Shown here piece by piece: positions 46,901 to 54,465 of a DNA stretch of 64,000 nucleotides. The notes under the pieces were generated by a model that did not search any database, was not told the DNA's origin, and worked only from the letters and a program-made list of their open reading frames with translations. Location: positions 3,162,001 through 3,226,000 of the forward strand of contig NZ_CP013232.1 of assembly GCF_001584145.1 (NCBI RefSeq). Reading direction: 5' to 3'. A program made the position numbers and the translations under genes. The first letter of the stretch is position 1. Every line of letters begins with the position of its first letter. Source of the stretch: Collimonas fungivorans. Lineage in GTDB: Bacteria; Pseudomonadota; Gammaproteobacteria; Burkholderiales; Burkholderiaceae_D.

Positions 46901-47659
46901 ACGCAGGTAGGCAGGCGGCAAGGTGGTATTCGTGACTCCTTCGCGCTCCATCATGGCGCGCGCGGTTTCCGGCGGAAACGGCGGCGGATCGCTGATCACG
47001 ACACTGGCGCCGATTGACAGCGGCGCCAGCCAGGCTTCGATCGCAACGTCGAAATTCACCGAGGCGAAATGCAGCAGGCGGTCTGCAGGTCCGATCGGCA
47101 GCGACGTGTTCAGCGCGTCGCAGTGGACGGCAAGCGGGCCATGCTCGACCACCACTGCCTTCGGCGTGCCGGTCGAGCCTGAGGTGTAGATCATGTAAGC
47201 CGCTGCCCGAGGATTTACCGGAGCATCATCATCGGCAAGCAAAGGCTCAGCACCGGCCACCAGCTTATCAACAATAAAACATTGTGCAAAACGTGCGCGC
47301 ATGGCGGCATCGGCAGAATCGTCGACGATGCCATGGGCAAGCCCCGCATCCTGCACTACCCAGTCAAGGCGCGCGGCCGGATGGCGCGGATCGAGGGCGA
47401 CGAATACGCCGCCCGCCTTCAATACTGCAAGCAATGCAACAAACAGATCACAGGAACGCTCGACACACACGCCGACCCGCACCTCGGTGTTGACGCCTGC
47501 CGCGCGCAGCCGGGCGGCGAGACGCGACGCGCGGGCGTCCAGGTCGCCGCGCGACAAACGTACGATATGCGGCGAAAACGACGCCAGCGCGGGCGCATCG
47601 GGGTCAAGGCGCGCTTGCGCGCGGATCTGGTGGTGCAATGCAATCGGAAAGCTCGTCAT
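37940..47659 (-). CDS. orbI: Siderophore NRPS, A-T-C-A-T-E-C-A-T (OrbI/MbaA-like)
   Basis: 3,239 residues. The ATG at 47659 (MTSFPIALHHQIRA) has GAGGA upstream; the further GTG at 47719 lies beyond the predicted promoter, so I reject it. Order: A1 (core near 153), T1 (GGDSLAAM, ~561), C (HHSVSDG, ~762), A2 (~1232), T2 (GGDSILVL, ~1630), epimerisation domain (HHAIVDG, ~1825), C (HHLLLDG, ~2306), A3 (~2784), T3 (GGHSLLAT, ~3171). Pocket residues at GrsA positions 235, 236, 239, 322, 330, 331: A1 D-V-E-G-I-S (hydroxyornithine-like), A2 D-L-T-H-V-G (aspartate code), A3 D-V-W-L-I-D (serine code). The E domain after A2 implies D-aspartate. There is no starter C domain, so no fatty-acyl cap is added by the enzyme itself. 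Backbone and architecture match ornibactin and malleobactin. Confidence 0.93.
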   Translation of the reverse strand: MTSFPIALHHQIRAQARLDPDAPALASFSPHIVRLSRGDLDARASRLAARLRAAGVNTEVRVGVCVERSCDLFVALLAVLKAGGVFVALDPRHPAARLDWVVQDAGLAHGIVDDSADAAMRARFAQCFIVDKLVAGAEPLLADDDAPVNPRAAAYMIYTSGSTGTPKAVVVEHGPLAVHCDALNTSLPIGPADRLLHFASVNFDVAIEAWLAPLSIGASVVISDPPPFPPETARAMMEREGVTNTTLPPAYLREFAAASERFGVPSALRVLLFGGEAMSQDTFDEIRRAFPEIRLVNGYGPTEAIISPMLWPVDPASVPALEQGNASNAGNGYASLPIGWPIGSPVARTARVADLPQGQAGELLLGGVCLARGYHGRPALTAERFLPDPAGAPGGRIYRTGDLARERADGAFDYLGRIDDQVQVRGVRVEPGEIAACLLAHPLVSDAAVLAETTSGRTQLIACVVVNEALDDEALKAHLAAQLPPAWQPHRFVRLERLPYTLNGKLDRASLRETVAALPLAPGADYVAPATAVESGLAELWQRLLNDVSPIGRSDRFFTRGGDSLAAMQLQVAIRAEWRVSLRLDALFDNPSLEELALLVERSEIETQVHAIPVHVSRDRSSAPFVDRPASFAQQRFWVLAQTRDAGSAYHIAVQWDVAGTLQIDLLQRALDHLLERHEAWRTTLVENDDGIVMQRIHAALPVQVAETDLRPYRPAERAAKAAELAERHVAEAFDLSNGPLVRATLLTLADDSQRLLLTSHHSVSDGWSSRCAFSELTAAYAAFAGGQAAELPALPIQYADYAQWQRDLLAAGEGERQLGYWRGALRDAPEPLVLPLDRPRRTERDYRGGRVVLRLSEETSGAVRKLALHTRTSPFTVLLAAFNAWLYRLTGASDIVVAVPIAHRLHAQTAPLVGLFLNTLALRARVAPVQSFTALLEAVRVTALDAFAYQDVPFDQVLDAVKPPVRRGDEWLRVKFAQQFDLELTAALPGAAVRMSPGPDLAARFDFALDFTDDPRGIELVAAHALDGIDAATAQAWLNSFAVLVADAVSDPKRAIAELVCTDSADYHAARRGRSLSRTDHSVLALFAQHASETPHRIALADADTQLTFAELDDASDRIALALQQQGAGAELPVGVCIERSVHFVVALVAVLKSGAYAVLLDPALPQERLAAAADACQARWILVAGQASPTQKIGAAQALGLDALAQTPLLANRAMRPLPPAPGQAAYLIYTSGSTGAPKGVVVSHGSLADYVQGMLDELAFSEDASMAMVSTVAADLGHTTLFGALCSGRTLHLLPMECAFDPDRFAHEMRTRKVGVLKIVPSHLHALLDAQQPADVLPAHAIVTGGEALPWALVERIAALKPGCRVINHYGPTEATVGALTCDTSAPAQAGLRAAATAAQGVPLGRPLPNAYACVLDAGGASVPPGAIGELYLGGPGVARGYLGRAAATAERFVPHPFASGERIYRTGDRVRLRADRRLDFLGRLDDQVKIRGYRVEPGEVSTVLRTLDGVAQAETLAVEHEGRMRLVLFATPRTGETLDGAALRAALALRLPDYMVPAVLLVLDVLPVTANGKVDRPALRTLAIAPAPSVEASDALRGTVEETLAAVWKEVLKAERVGREDNFFELGGDSILVLQVIARSRKRGVRFTPKQLFDGPTVARLAQVATAIEAATPAPQSKSSETKGEENLVLTPAQQRFFSLDIPQRGHWNQSVRLDLQETFDLDAFARAFDTLLKHHLIFKQRFKQSLTHSGAQGGWHITQAPQAFDALPLATVVARDEADALAQFDALQCRLDLAHGPTACALAAALPDGSTQLYFAIHHAIVDGVSWRVLLDDLDAAYRAARERRSVRLSATGASAQEWAARLALAASGADSPFTSEVPYWTSLAAPHQDLALDYPQAVAANSNAETVVQVLDVELTRAALTEANAAYRTQMIELLITALAQALCSHTGQTACRLELEGHGREALFDDIDVSRTIGWLTSHYPVELAIADTPAGTLATLAAVKDTLRAVPQKGLGFGVLQHYGDAATRSALAAVQRPRVTFNYLGQFDAPRDAALVPRFGGAGCERDPAGPLGNALAIHAYIDADGPRTLKVHWVYGNTQFERATIEALARRFEAALAELTAACAARLAQRGGSATPGDYPLARTAGLTQGALDRLPFDLRTIEDMYPLSPMQQGILFHSLFAPEQSTYVNQLVATLAAPDVARLRTAFEAAVARHDILRTGFTSSEAIAMQIVHRQAQMPVDILDWRKMNESGENGNAAFEDWLVQDRLRSFDLSAPPLMRVALIRMTDDEWRLVWTRHHLLLDGWSTARFFADVLRDYIEPPRPQLFAAPAKARYRDFIAWLAERDLDAERGFWLQHLARLGEPTRVAEREAEAGRPAEHCTWRATLAADVTARMSETARSLKVTLNTLVQGAWALALQRMTNQSAVAFGATIAGRPDALPDVETVLGLFINTLPVITAPSPQRLAAEWLHELQGDNAAAAEHAHTPLYEIQQWAGQGGALFDTLVVFENYPVDEAWQGRDERSLKMRELRNIEATDFALTLVIEAGTLLTIDYGYDAARLGEARVVALHRAFAAAVDAFIANPQAPLGSIAVAADGDLNELVRYNATAQAWPDVQQMALHRQFERAAGATPEAVALEFLDAQGRPQQMRYGELDRCATRVAAALLEAGVKPDTAVALCLERSFDMVVALLGVLKAGAAYLPVDPDYPPERIAYMLNDAQPAVVITQAHLRERVAAAAAHGDVRILSVDELMQGTAILDQPINIAADQLAYLIYTSGSTGKPKGAGNTHRALANRIAWMQSAYQLRTDDVVLHKTPFGFDVSVWEFVWPLAVGARLAIAAPGDHRDPVRLVAAIEAHQVTTLHFVPSMLAAFVAYLDDFNAAGRCLSIERIVASGEALAPELAARVAQLLPHARLYNLYGPTEAAIDVSHWTCDADDGPAASVPIGHPIANLQLHVLDIALHPAPAGGAGELYLGGVGLARGYLGRAGLTAERFVPDPFVPGARLYRTGDLARRRADGALDYLGRIDTQVKLRGQRIELGEIEALLRTVAGVHDAVVIVRDEQLVGYLARGADGALDQDMLFGLLHAQLPAYMVPAHLIELEALPVTPNGKCDRNALPAPVRQEKTATALQTDTERELAAIWQRVLRLDAVDCIDRNDDFFMLGGHSLLATQANAQANLHWALMLPLRALFDERTLVRCAAMIDLALAERSARPGPDAASAIDALLGELEME

Positions 47660-47709
47660 AGACTGTAAATCCTCTAGGTTGGCCGCAAGTACGGCCTCTT
47701 TGCTAGATT

Positions 47710-47734
47710 GACGAACCACGCGCCGGAATTTTTA
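47710..47734 (-). promoter_or_regulatory. Predicted sigma-OrbS/PvdS-type promoter of orbI
   Basis: On the minus strand TAAAA (47734-47730), a 16-base GC-rich spacer, then CGTC (47713-47710). This is the -35/-10 form of iron-starvation sigma factors (TAAA/T-N16-CGT). Transcription would start near 47703, about 45 bases before the orbI ATG. Confidence 0.72.
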
Positions 47735-47781
47735 CTTAATTCGCCCAGAAAAAAGTTTTTTCACCATCTGCATCGAGGGGC

Positions 47782-47806
47782 TAAATATTTGCCGCGGTCG
47801 TTCGTC
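47782..47806 (+). promoter_or_regulatory. Predicted sigma-OrbS/PvdS-type promoter of orbE
   Basis: TAAAT (47782-47786), a 16-base GC-rich spacer and CGTC (47803-47806), facing the exporter gene and back to back with the orbI box. An imperfect inverted repeat GGATAAG-AAC-CTTATTCC follows at 47812-47829 and might be an extra operator, possibly Fur; this last point is weak. Confidence 0.72.
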
Positions 47807-47933
47807 ATCAGGGATAAGAACCTTATTCCATTCATTTTTCACAACCACCAACCGATTGACCGCCGATGACCGCTGCTACCCAGCCTTACGCTTCCCCGCC
47901 CCTACCGCATCCAGCGCGCAGGCCAAACCGGCC

Positions 47934-49619
47934 ATGCGCCTTATCATTGCCCTGCTCAAACGCTCGCGCGGCGCCCTTGCGATTGCGCTCACCGCCTGTG
48001 TGCTGAACGGCATCGCCAGCGTGCTGCTGGTCGCGACCTTGAATCGCGCACTGTCCGAGTCAGGCGCAGCCGACGGCTCGCTCGCCCTGCGCTTCGGGCT
48101 TTGCGCCGTCATAGCGCTGGTCACCCGGGTAATTACAGGGGTCCTGTTCGCACGGCTGTCGCAAGACACCATGGCGCAGCTGCGCGAACATGTCGCCAAA
48201 CGCGTCGCCGCGGCTGAGCTGCGCGATGTCGAACGGATCGGCGCCGCCCCCGTGCAATCGGTGCTGACCGACGACGCCACCAACGTCTCCATGCTGTTCT
48301 TCGCCCTGCCTAACATCGTGATGCATGGTTCGATCGTATTCGGCTGCCTCGGTTACCTGGCCTGGTTGTCCTGGCCGGTGTGCCTGCTGGCGCTGACCGC
48401 GATCGTGGTCGGCTCGATCGGCTACCATACCGGCGACAAGCGCGCCATCGCTTCGCTGGAAGCGGCCGGCCGCTCGCAAGACAAGCTTTTCGGTTACCTC
48501 GGCGCCTTGTTCACCGGTGCAAAAGAACTGAAGCTGCATCAGGCGCGCGCACGCCAGTTCCTCGACGGCCAGCTCGGCGCGGCCATCGGCGAGGTGCGCG
48601 ACCATCGCCGGCGTGCATTCAGCTCGTATGCGGTCGGGGTCGGCTGGATCGTGTTCCTGTTCTATGTATTCCTCGGCGCCGCCGCATTCTGGCCGACGCT
48701 CGGCGTGCGGGCCGACGCAGCCGCCGCCTCCGGCTATATCGTTGTCTTCCTGTTCATGTTGCTGCCGCTCGACGGCCTGCTCAACAACGTACCGACCTTG
48801 AACGCAGCCCGCGTCTCGCTGGACCGCATCGAAAAGGTGATGGAAGAGTTCGGCAACCTGCGCACCGTGCCGCCGCTGAGCGAAAGCGCATCGCATGAAC
48901 CGTTCAAGACCCTGACGCTGCGTGATGTCACCCATTCCTATTTCCATGAGCGCGACGAACGGATGTTCAGCGTCGGCCCGATCAACCTGACCTTCAAGCC
49001 CGGCGAACTGGTGTTCCTGGTCGGCGGCAACGGCAGCGGCAAGACCACGCTGGCGAAAGTGCTGACCGGGCTGTACGAACCTGAAGACGGCGTAATCGAA
49101 GTGGACGGCAAGCCGGTCGGCTCAGCCGAACGTGCAGCCTATCGTGAACGTTTCACCGCCGTTTTCAATGATTTCCACCTGTTCGACGCCCTGCTCGGCA
49201 TCATCGACCCCAACGATTCATCGCGCGCGCAGGCTGATGCACGGGCCAACGCATTGGTCGCAAAACTGGCATTGGATCACAAGGTGCAAGTGGTCGACGG
49301 CGCATTCTCGACCCGGGCGCTGTCCACCGGGCAGCGCAAGCGCCTGGCGCTGGTGGTGGCCTACCTGGAAGACCGGCCGTTCTACCTGTTCGACGAATGG
49401 GCGGCAGACCAGGATCCGGCGTTCAAAGCGGTGTTCTATGAACAATTGCTGCCGGAGCTGTGCGCACGCGGCAAGACCGTGCTGGTGATCACCCACGACG
49501 ACCGTTATTTCCCGCTCGCCGATCGCGTACTGAAACTCGATAACGGCAGCATCATCAGCGAAACCTACGGCGCGCCAGCCGCACTGTTGGCGACGGCGGC
49601 CAACGGCACCGAAGGCTAA
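47934..49619 (+). CDS. orbE: Siderophore ABC exporter, PvdE/SyrD-like cyclic-peptide type (OrbE)
   Basis: 561 residues from the ATG at 47934 (MRLIIALLKRSRGALA): six membrane segments in the first ~290 residues, then an ATPase domain with Walker A GGNGSGKTT (~363), signature LSTGQRKR (~462) and Walker B FYLFDEWAADQDP (~482). This is the fused export ATPase group that moves peptide siderophores or their precursors to the periplasm. The start is uncertain. The frame opens at a TTG (47856), and an ATG at 47866 sits one frame off with no stop before the C-rich run at 47890-47902. A missed base there would give a longer, more natural N-terminus. It is driven by its own predicted OrbS promoter and ends at a hairpin. 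Confidence 0.85.
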   Translation: MRLIIALLKRSRGALAIALTACVLNGIASVLLVATLNRALSESGAADGSLALRFGLCAVIALVTRVITGVLFARLSQDTMAQLREHVAKRVAAAELRDVERIGAAPVQSVLTDDATNVSMLFFALPNIVMHGSIVFGCLGYLAWLSWPVCLLALTAIVVGSIGYHTGDKRAIASLEAAGRSQDKLFGYLGALFTGAKELKLHQARARQFLDGQLGAAIGEVRDHRRRAFSSYAVGVGWIVFLFYVFLGAAAFWPTLGVRADAAAASGYIVVFLFMLLPLDGLLNNVPTLNAARVSLDRIEKVMEEFGNLRTVPPLSESASHEPFKTLTLRDVTHSYFHERDERMFSVGPINLTFKPGELVFLVGGNGSGKTTLAKVLTGLYEPEDGVIEVDGKPVGSAERAAYRERFTAVFNDFHLFDALLGIIDPNDSSRAQADARANALVAKLALDHKVQVVDGAFSTRALSTGQRKRLALVVAYLEDRPFYLFDEWAADQDPAFKAVFYEQLLPELCARGKTVLVITHDDRYFPLADRVLKLDNGSIISETYGAPAALLATAANGTEG

Positions 49620-49625
49620 GCAGCA

Positions 49626-49652
49626 CCCGTCCTTGTAAATCACAAGGACGGG
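49626..49652. terminator. Hairpin between convergent exporter and binding-protein genes
   Basis: Perfect 11-base-pair stem CCCGTCCTTGT / ACAAGGACGGG with a five-base loop, seven bases after the orbE stop. It has no T-run, so its strength as a terminator is uncertain; its place between converging genes supports the role. Confidence 0.6.
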
Positions 49653-49700
49653 ATTCAGCCAATCATGAAGCGGTGAACAGGAATATCGTCGATATCGGCA

Positions 49701-50708
49701 TCAAGGCGGCTTCGCCGGCGGCGGCAATGACAGCAATTGTTCAGTCATGGTGTCCGCCAGCCGCAGCGCCGACATCGGCCCGCCGAACACCCACAGGTTG
49801 CGCTCTACCAGCGCCACCCGTCCTGCGCGCCGCGCCGGCACAAAGGGCCAGATTGGCGAATCGAGTTTCTGCTTGAGCGGCACCTCGGGCCCGGTGGAAC
49901 TGACGAACAATACCGCCAGGTCCGGTTTCTTGAGCAAATCTTCAGAGGTTACGTAAGTAGTCCCTTCGCGGGTCGGCGCGGCATACCCCAGCTCAACGCC
50001 AAGCGCGCGCGCCACGCCGCCCGCCATGCTGTTGCCGGTGAACGCCCAGTAACGGTCAGGCAAGCCCAGTTCCTGCAGCCAGGCGACCTGCTCGCCGCTG
50101 CGGCCGGCCTGCGCAATACGCTGTGCGTCACGCGCGAGGCCAGCGTCGAGCCTGGCTTCGACAGCAATGGCTGCGTCTTCGCGCCCGGTAAGGCAAGCGA
50201 TGGTCCGGAAGATTTTACGCGCCCAGTCAAGCTGGGTCAGCGACCTGTCGTTTTTTTCAAGGTCAGGGCTGTATTGGAACAATACGGTGGGAGCGATGCG
50301 GTTGAGGGCGGCGAAAATCGACGCGTGCCGCAACCCTACTCCAAGAATCAGGTCCGGCTGCAAGGCCGCGATCGCTTCGAAGCTCGGCTCCTGGCGCGTA
50401 CCGACGTCCGGCACCGCGGCCAGCCGCTCTTTGTCATAGTCAAACCATCCCGGATAATTCGAGGCGTCGGCCATGCCGGCCGGCATCAGGCCAAGCGCCG
50501 CCAGGTCTTCAGCGAACATGAATTCGAGCACCACGATCCGCCGCGGCCGCGCCGGCAGCCCTGGCTGGAACTGCGAAACGGTGGAATTGCCCGCAAGCGG
50601 CTCGCAAGCCGGAGTCGGGCCGGCAGAGCCGGCTGCATAAGCCTGGGATCCGCAAAGCGCGGTACAAGCCGCCGCTATCGCACAAAGCCGCTGCACATGC
50701 CTGCTCAA
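49701..50708 (-). CDS. orbB: Periplasmic ferric-siderophore binding protein (OrbB-like)
   Basis: 335 residues if translation starts at the TTG at 50708, which overlaps the preceding stop (TTGA) and has AGGA 9 bases upstream; a GTG at 50696 is the alternative. A signal peptide follows ([17 protein letters not shown]). The mature part is a class III solute-binding protein of the FhuD/FepB type: [38 protein letters not shown], later [17 protein letters not shown]. It delivers the ferric complex to the fused permease. The open frame continues upstream to 51260 only as a shadow of orbF. Confidence 0.85.
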   Translation of the reverse strand: MSRHVQRLCAIAAACTALCGSQAYAAGSAGPTPACEPLAGNSTVSQFQPGLPARPRRIVVLEFMFAEDLAALGLMPAGMADASNYPGWFDYDKERLAAVPDVGTRQEPSFEAIAALQPDLILGVGLRHASIFAALNRIAPTVLFQYSPDLEKNDRSLTQLDWARKIFRTIACLTGREDAAIAVEARLDAGLARDAQRIAQAGRSGEQVAWLQELGLPDRYWAFTGNSMAGGVARALGVELGYAAPTREGTTYVTSEDLLKKPDLAVLFVSSTGPEVPLKQKLDSPIWPFVPARRAGRVALVERNLWVFGGPMSALRLADTMTEQLLSLPPPAKPP

Positions 50709-51538
50709 CGTATCGAATCCTGCAATGCCAGCTCTTCGTCGTGCATCGTCAACAGCAATGGGCAACTGGCGCACAGATTTGTTTCTCCTGGAATTTGATT
50801 GCGCATGCAGCATACGCGGCGCGCGCGAAACGGGTCGGGCAACAGCGCCGAACCTGGTTTTACCTGGCGTACCGGGGTGCGCAATGGATTGGGTGAACCA
50901 TCCGCCGCGATCGGCCTGAACAGGCAGGCGATATCGTTTGCCACGCCAGGCAAGGCCGCGCATTGCCCGGCCAGATAGTCGAGCAGGTTGCCGACATTGC
51001 CCCACAACACGCGCGGCGCAATGCGCGCCATGTTCGCCAGCGTCTCGATCACCACTTGCAGGTGCTCCACCAGCGGCGCATAACAGCGTGTGCAATCGTT
51101 CTCGGGCGGCTGCAGCGCGTCGGCGGCAAAATACAGCGCGGTCGGCATCCCCGCCCGCAGCACAAGCTGGGTACGGGCGGGCGACATGTCCAGCGGCCGG
51201 CGCAGCAGCAGCGCGGCGATGCCGGCAGGCGCTGCGAGCCAGAAATAGTATTTGCTCCACTGCGACAGCAGCGCCCGCGCATGGATCTCGCCATCGCCGC
51301 CATAGTGCGACACCATCGCATCAAGCAGTTCCGCGCGGTAGGCGCCGAGCTGGGTCAACGGGATGCAAACGGATTCGCCGGCACGGTTTTCCGTCTCAGA
51401 GGCTGCCTGGCTGTGCTGCGGCTTGCCGAGCCAGACATGCTCGAGATAGGATGCCATCGATTCCGGTGCAAGCGCGGCAAAACAATGTGCCGGCGCGTCC
51501 GCACCCGGATTCAGGACCATCCTCTGCAAGATATCCAT
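50705..51538 (-). CDS. orbF: Ferric-siderophore reductase, FhuF type (OrbF-like)
   Basis: 277 residues from the ATG at 51538, which overlaps the permease stop as ATGA. The C-terminus carries the FhuF [2Fe-2S] motif [20 protein letters not shown], that is CC-x10-C-x2-C. FhuF-family proteins reduce the iron of hydroxamate complexes in the cytoplasm to release it. The body has family-like stretches such as [20 protein letters not shown] and [15 protein letters not shown]. It sits between permease and binding-protein genes, all overlapping by a few bases, so one transcript is near certain. Confidence 0.85.
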   Translation of the reverse strand: MDILQRMVLNPGADAPAHCFAALAPESMASYLEHVWLGKPQHSQAASETENRAGESVCIPLTQLGAYRAELLDAMVSHYGGDGEIHARALLSQWSKYYFWLAAPAGIAALLLRRPLDMSPARTQLVLRAGMPTALYFAADALQPPENDCTRCYAPLVEHLQVVIETLANMARIAPRVLWGNVGNLLDYLAGQCAALPGVANDIACLFRPIAADGSPNPLRTPVRQVKPGSALLPDPFRARRVCCMRNQIPGETNLCASCPLLLTMHDEELALQDSIR

Positions 51539-53620
51539 CAGCGGCCGCTCCGCTTCTCGCGTCGCGCCTGGACAATCAACAGGATGAGCAGATATGGCGC
51601 GCCTATCATGGCGGTCAGCACGCCGGCCGGGATCTCCCGCGGAGCAAGCAGCGTGCGGGCAGCGATATCGGCCAGGACCAGCAGCAGCGCACCGCACGCA
51701 GCGGCCAGCCAGAGCCGGGTACGGTGCGTGCGCGCACCCAGCATTACCGCCAGGTGCGGCGCCATCAGGCCGATGAAACTGACCGGCCCGACGGCGGCAA
51801 CCGCGGCACAGGCGGCAAGTGTCGCCACTGTCAGTACTAGCGGCCGCAATACGGCAATCGGCAGGCCAAGCGCCGCCGCCTGGTCGTCGCCCAGCGACAG
51901 CAGGTCGAGCGGCTTGGCCAGCAACGCCAGCACCGGCAGCGCCAGCAGGCACCAGGGCAGCAGCGTGGCCACTTCACCCCAGCTGCGGCCGTAGGTGCCG
52001 CCGACCAGCCACACCACAAAACGCGCGGGCTGCACGCTCTGCTGCGTGATCAGCCACTGCGACAGTGTAGTCCAGAGAGTGCCGAGGACCAGCCCGGTGA
52101 GCGCTACTGCCATCGGCGCATAACGATGGCGGCGATTCAGCAGCAATGTCAGCAGCAGCGTGGCGGCGCCGCCTGCGAGTGCGGCGACCGCAAGGGTTGA
52201 ATGAGCAGCGAACGGCCACAGGATCAGTGCAATGAAAGTCGCCAGTCCGGCGCCCTGGGTAACGCCAAGCACTTCAGGGCCGGCCAGCGGATTGCGCACG
52301 ATACTCTGCATCAGCACCCCGCTCGCCGCCAGCAGCGCTCCGGCTAGCAGTGCGCACAAAAGGCGCGGCAGGCGCAGGTCGAGCAGCATCCGGGTTACTT
52401 CGTCGCGTCCTTCCAGCGCGGCAATCCAGCCGGTCGGGCCAATCAGCTTCGCCCCCAGCGAGGCGCCGGCAAACAGCAGCGCGCAGCCAGCCAGCAGCAG
52501 TCCAGCTGCGATCAAAGGCCATGGCAATGCAGTAAGCATGCGCACGGCGCGAGTTCCAGTGTCAGACACCGGCCGTTCCTGCCCTGCCGCTGCGCCCGAC
52601 CATACGATGCCGTTGCGGATCATGGCCAGCATCAGCGGCGTGCCGACCAGCGCGATCGCCACCCCTGTCGACAGCGTGGCGTCGAGGCCCAGCGCCAGCA
52701 CCGCGCTGTCGGTAACCAGCACCAGCGCGCCGCCCACCAATGCCGACAAGGGCACCAGCGCACCCAGTTTCGATGCTTTTGCGCCGTGCAGCTGACGCAG
52801 CAGGTTCGGCGCGATCAAGCCGACATACGACAGCGGCCCGGCGATACTGACCGCGACGCTGGCAAAACCTACCGCCACTACCATGGCGGCGATCCGCGTC
52901 GCATCGATGCGCACGCCGGCAGCGGCAGCGGCATCGTCGCCCAGCACGAAGGGATTGAGCGGCCGCACCACGAACGGCAAGGCAATCAGCGGCAACACCA
53001 GCCATGCCATGGCCAGCTTGAGGCCGTCCGCGCCCGGTTGGTACAGGCTGCCGCTGGCCCATAGCGCGGCGCCGGCGATGCTTTGCTCAAAAAATGCCAG
53101 CACCAGTGTCGCCACTGCCGAAAACAGCAGCATGCAAACGCTGCCCGCCAGCACCAGCCGCAGCGGCGTCGCGCGCCAGCCGGCTGCAGCCATCACGCAA
53201 ACAGCCGCAGCCAGGCCGCAGCCGAACAGCAGCGGCACCGATGCCGCCCGGCAAGCGCGGGGACCACCATCGCGGCCAGCAAGCCCAGCTGGGCGCCGCT
53301 GGTAATGCCGAGTAAATCGGGGGAAGCGAGCGGATTGCGCGTAAGCGCCTGAAACAGCGCTCCAGCCACGCCGAGACAGCCGCCGGCGACCAGCGCAGCC
53401 GCTACGCGCGGCATGCTCAAATCGAACAGCAGGATGCGGCTAAGCGTGGCAGCGTCACTTCCTTGCGCGGACGCCGCCAGCCACAGCTGCACGCCGAGCC
53501 CAGGCGCACGGCGGCGGTGACGATGATTAGCAGCAAGAGTGCGGCTCCGATCAGGCTTGCCCTGCTTTTCGTCGTTGCATGCCGGCTTGCCAGCGCAGCG
53601 CTTGCAGCTAACGCAGTCAT
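51538..53620 (-). pseudogene. orbD: Fused siderophore ABC permease (FhuB type, OrbD-like), two frameshifts
   Basis: A FhuB-type tandem permease with two fused FecCD-like halves, which would be about 695 residues. It begins at the ATG at 53620, overlapping the orbC stop (ATGA): MTALAASAALASRHATT. The frame is lost at about 53495-53502 (after TAAVRLG) and the sequence goes on one frame over as GVQLWLAASAQG into DLLGITSGAQLGLLAAMVV. It is lost again at about 53243-53251 and continues as VPLLFGCGLAAAV to the stop at 51538. Each break is mended by adding one base in a G/C-rich string. Both halves keep the FecCD core (LSYVGLIAPNLLRQLHG; VSFIGLMAPHLAVMLG). The intact partners around it argue for sequencing error; if real, uptake by this importer is lost. 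Confidence 0.85.
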
Positions 53621-54465
53621 GCAGCGAGATCCTTGTCGGCGCCGTTTTCATGCAGCACTGCCGGCCGCGAGACCACACCATAGGCCGGCACGCACATCGG
53701 CGCCCCGGTCAGCGGATGAGCAATCTTCAGCATGGTCACATCGAATGTTTCGTGCAGGTGATGCGGCGCCAGCATGGCGTCGGGCGAACCATGGGCAATG
53801 ATCTTGCCGGCGCGCATCAGGACGATTTCATCGCTGAACGCAGCAGCCTGGTTCAAGTCGTGCAGCACCCAGACGATGGTCAGCCCCTGTTCCTGGTTCA
53901 GGCGGCGCAGTTCGTGCAGGATTTCAAGCTGGTGATGGATATCGAGATAGGTGGTAGGTTCGTCGAGCAGGACGATGGGCGCCTGCTGGGCCAGCGCCAT
54001 GGCAATCCACGCGCGCTGCCGTTCGCCGCCCGACAATGCGGCAACGTCGCGCTCGGCATAGTCGGCAAGTCCGCTGGTGGCCAGCGCCTGGTCGATAGCA
54101 GCATGATCGGCGCGCGTCAGGCCGCGCAGCCAGCCGCCGTAGGCATAGCGGCCATAAGCCACCAGCTCGCGCACCGTCAGGCCAGCGGGTATCTGGTTGA
54201 ATTGCGCCAGCATCGTCAGCGCCCGCGCCAGTTCGCGCCGCTTGTACGATGCCAGCGGCGCACCATTCACTTCCACCTGCCCTGACCGGATCGGCAGCAG
54301 TCCTGCCAGGGTGCGCAGCAATGTGCTCTTGCCGCAGCCGTTCGGCCCGCACAAAGCAGTCACCCGTCCGGCCTTGATAGTCAAGTCGAGGCCGTCGAGC
54401 ACTACCTGCTCGCGATAACCGACCGTCAGCTCGCGCGCCACCAGCGCCGCTCCAACCGTTTTCAT
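53617..54465 (-). CDS. orbC: Ferric-siderophore ABC importer ATPase (FhuC type, OrbC-like)
   Basis: 282 residues with all ABC ATPase marks: Walker A GPNGCGKST (~40), Q-loop in LAQFNQIPAG, signature LSGGERQR, Walker B IVLLDEPTTYLD, and switch H in VWVLHDLNQA. This is the FhuC/FecE iron-siderophore group. It energises the fused permease encoded next. Its ATG overlaps the orbG stop and its own stop overlaps the orbD start, both as ATGA. Confidence 0.92.
   Translation of the reverse strand: MKTVGAALVARELTVGYREQVVLDGLDLTIKAGRVTALCGPNGCGKSTLLRTLAGLLPIRSGQVEVNGAPLASYKRRELARALTMLAQFNQIPAGLTVRELVAYGRYAYGGWLRGLTRADHAAIDQALATSGLADYAERDVAALSGGERQRAWIAMALAQQAPIVLLDEPTTYLDIHHQLEILHELRRLNQEQGLTIVWVLHDLNQAAAFSDEIVLMRAGKIIAHGSPDAMLAPHHLHETFDVTMLKIAHPLTGAPMCVPAYGVVSRPAVLHENGADKDLAA

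Noticed and set aside
47659..47719. GTG start of the large NRPS at 47719
   Set aside because: It lies upstream of the predicted -10 element (47713-47710). The ATG at 47659 has a good ribosome site and falls downstream of the expected transcript start.
49701..51260. Long reading of the binding-protein gene (519 codons)
   Set aside because: The first ~185 codons overlap the FhuF-like gene in another frame and are not protein-like; a signal peptide begins at about 50708.
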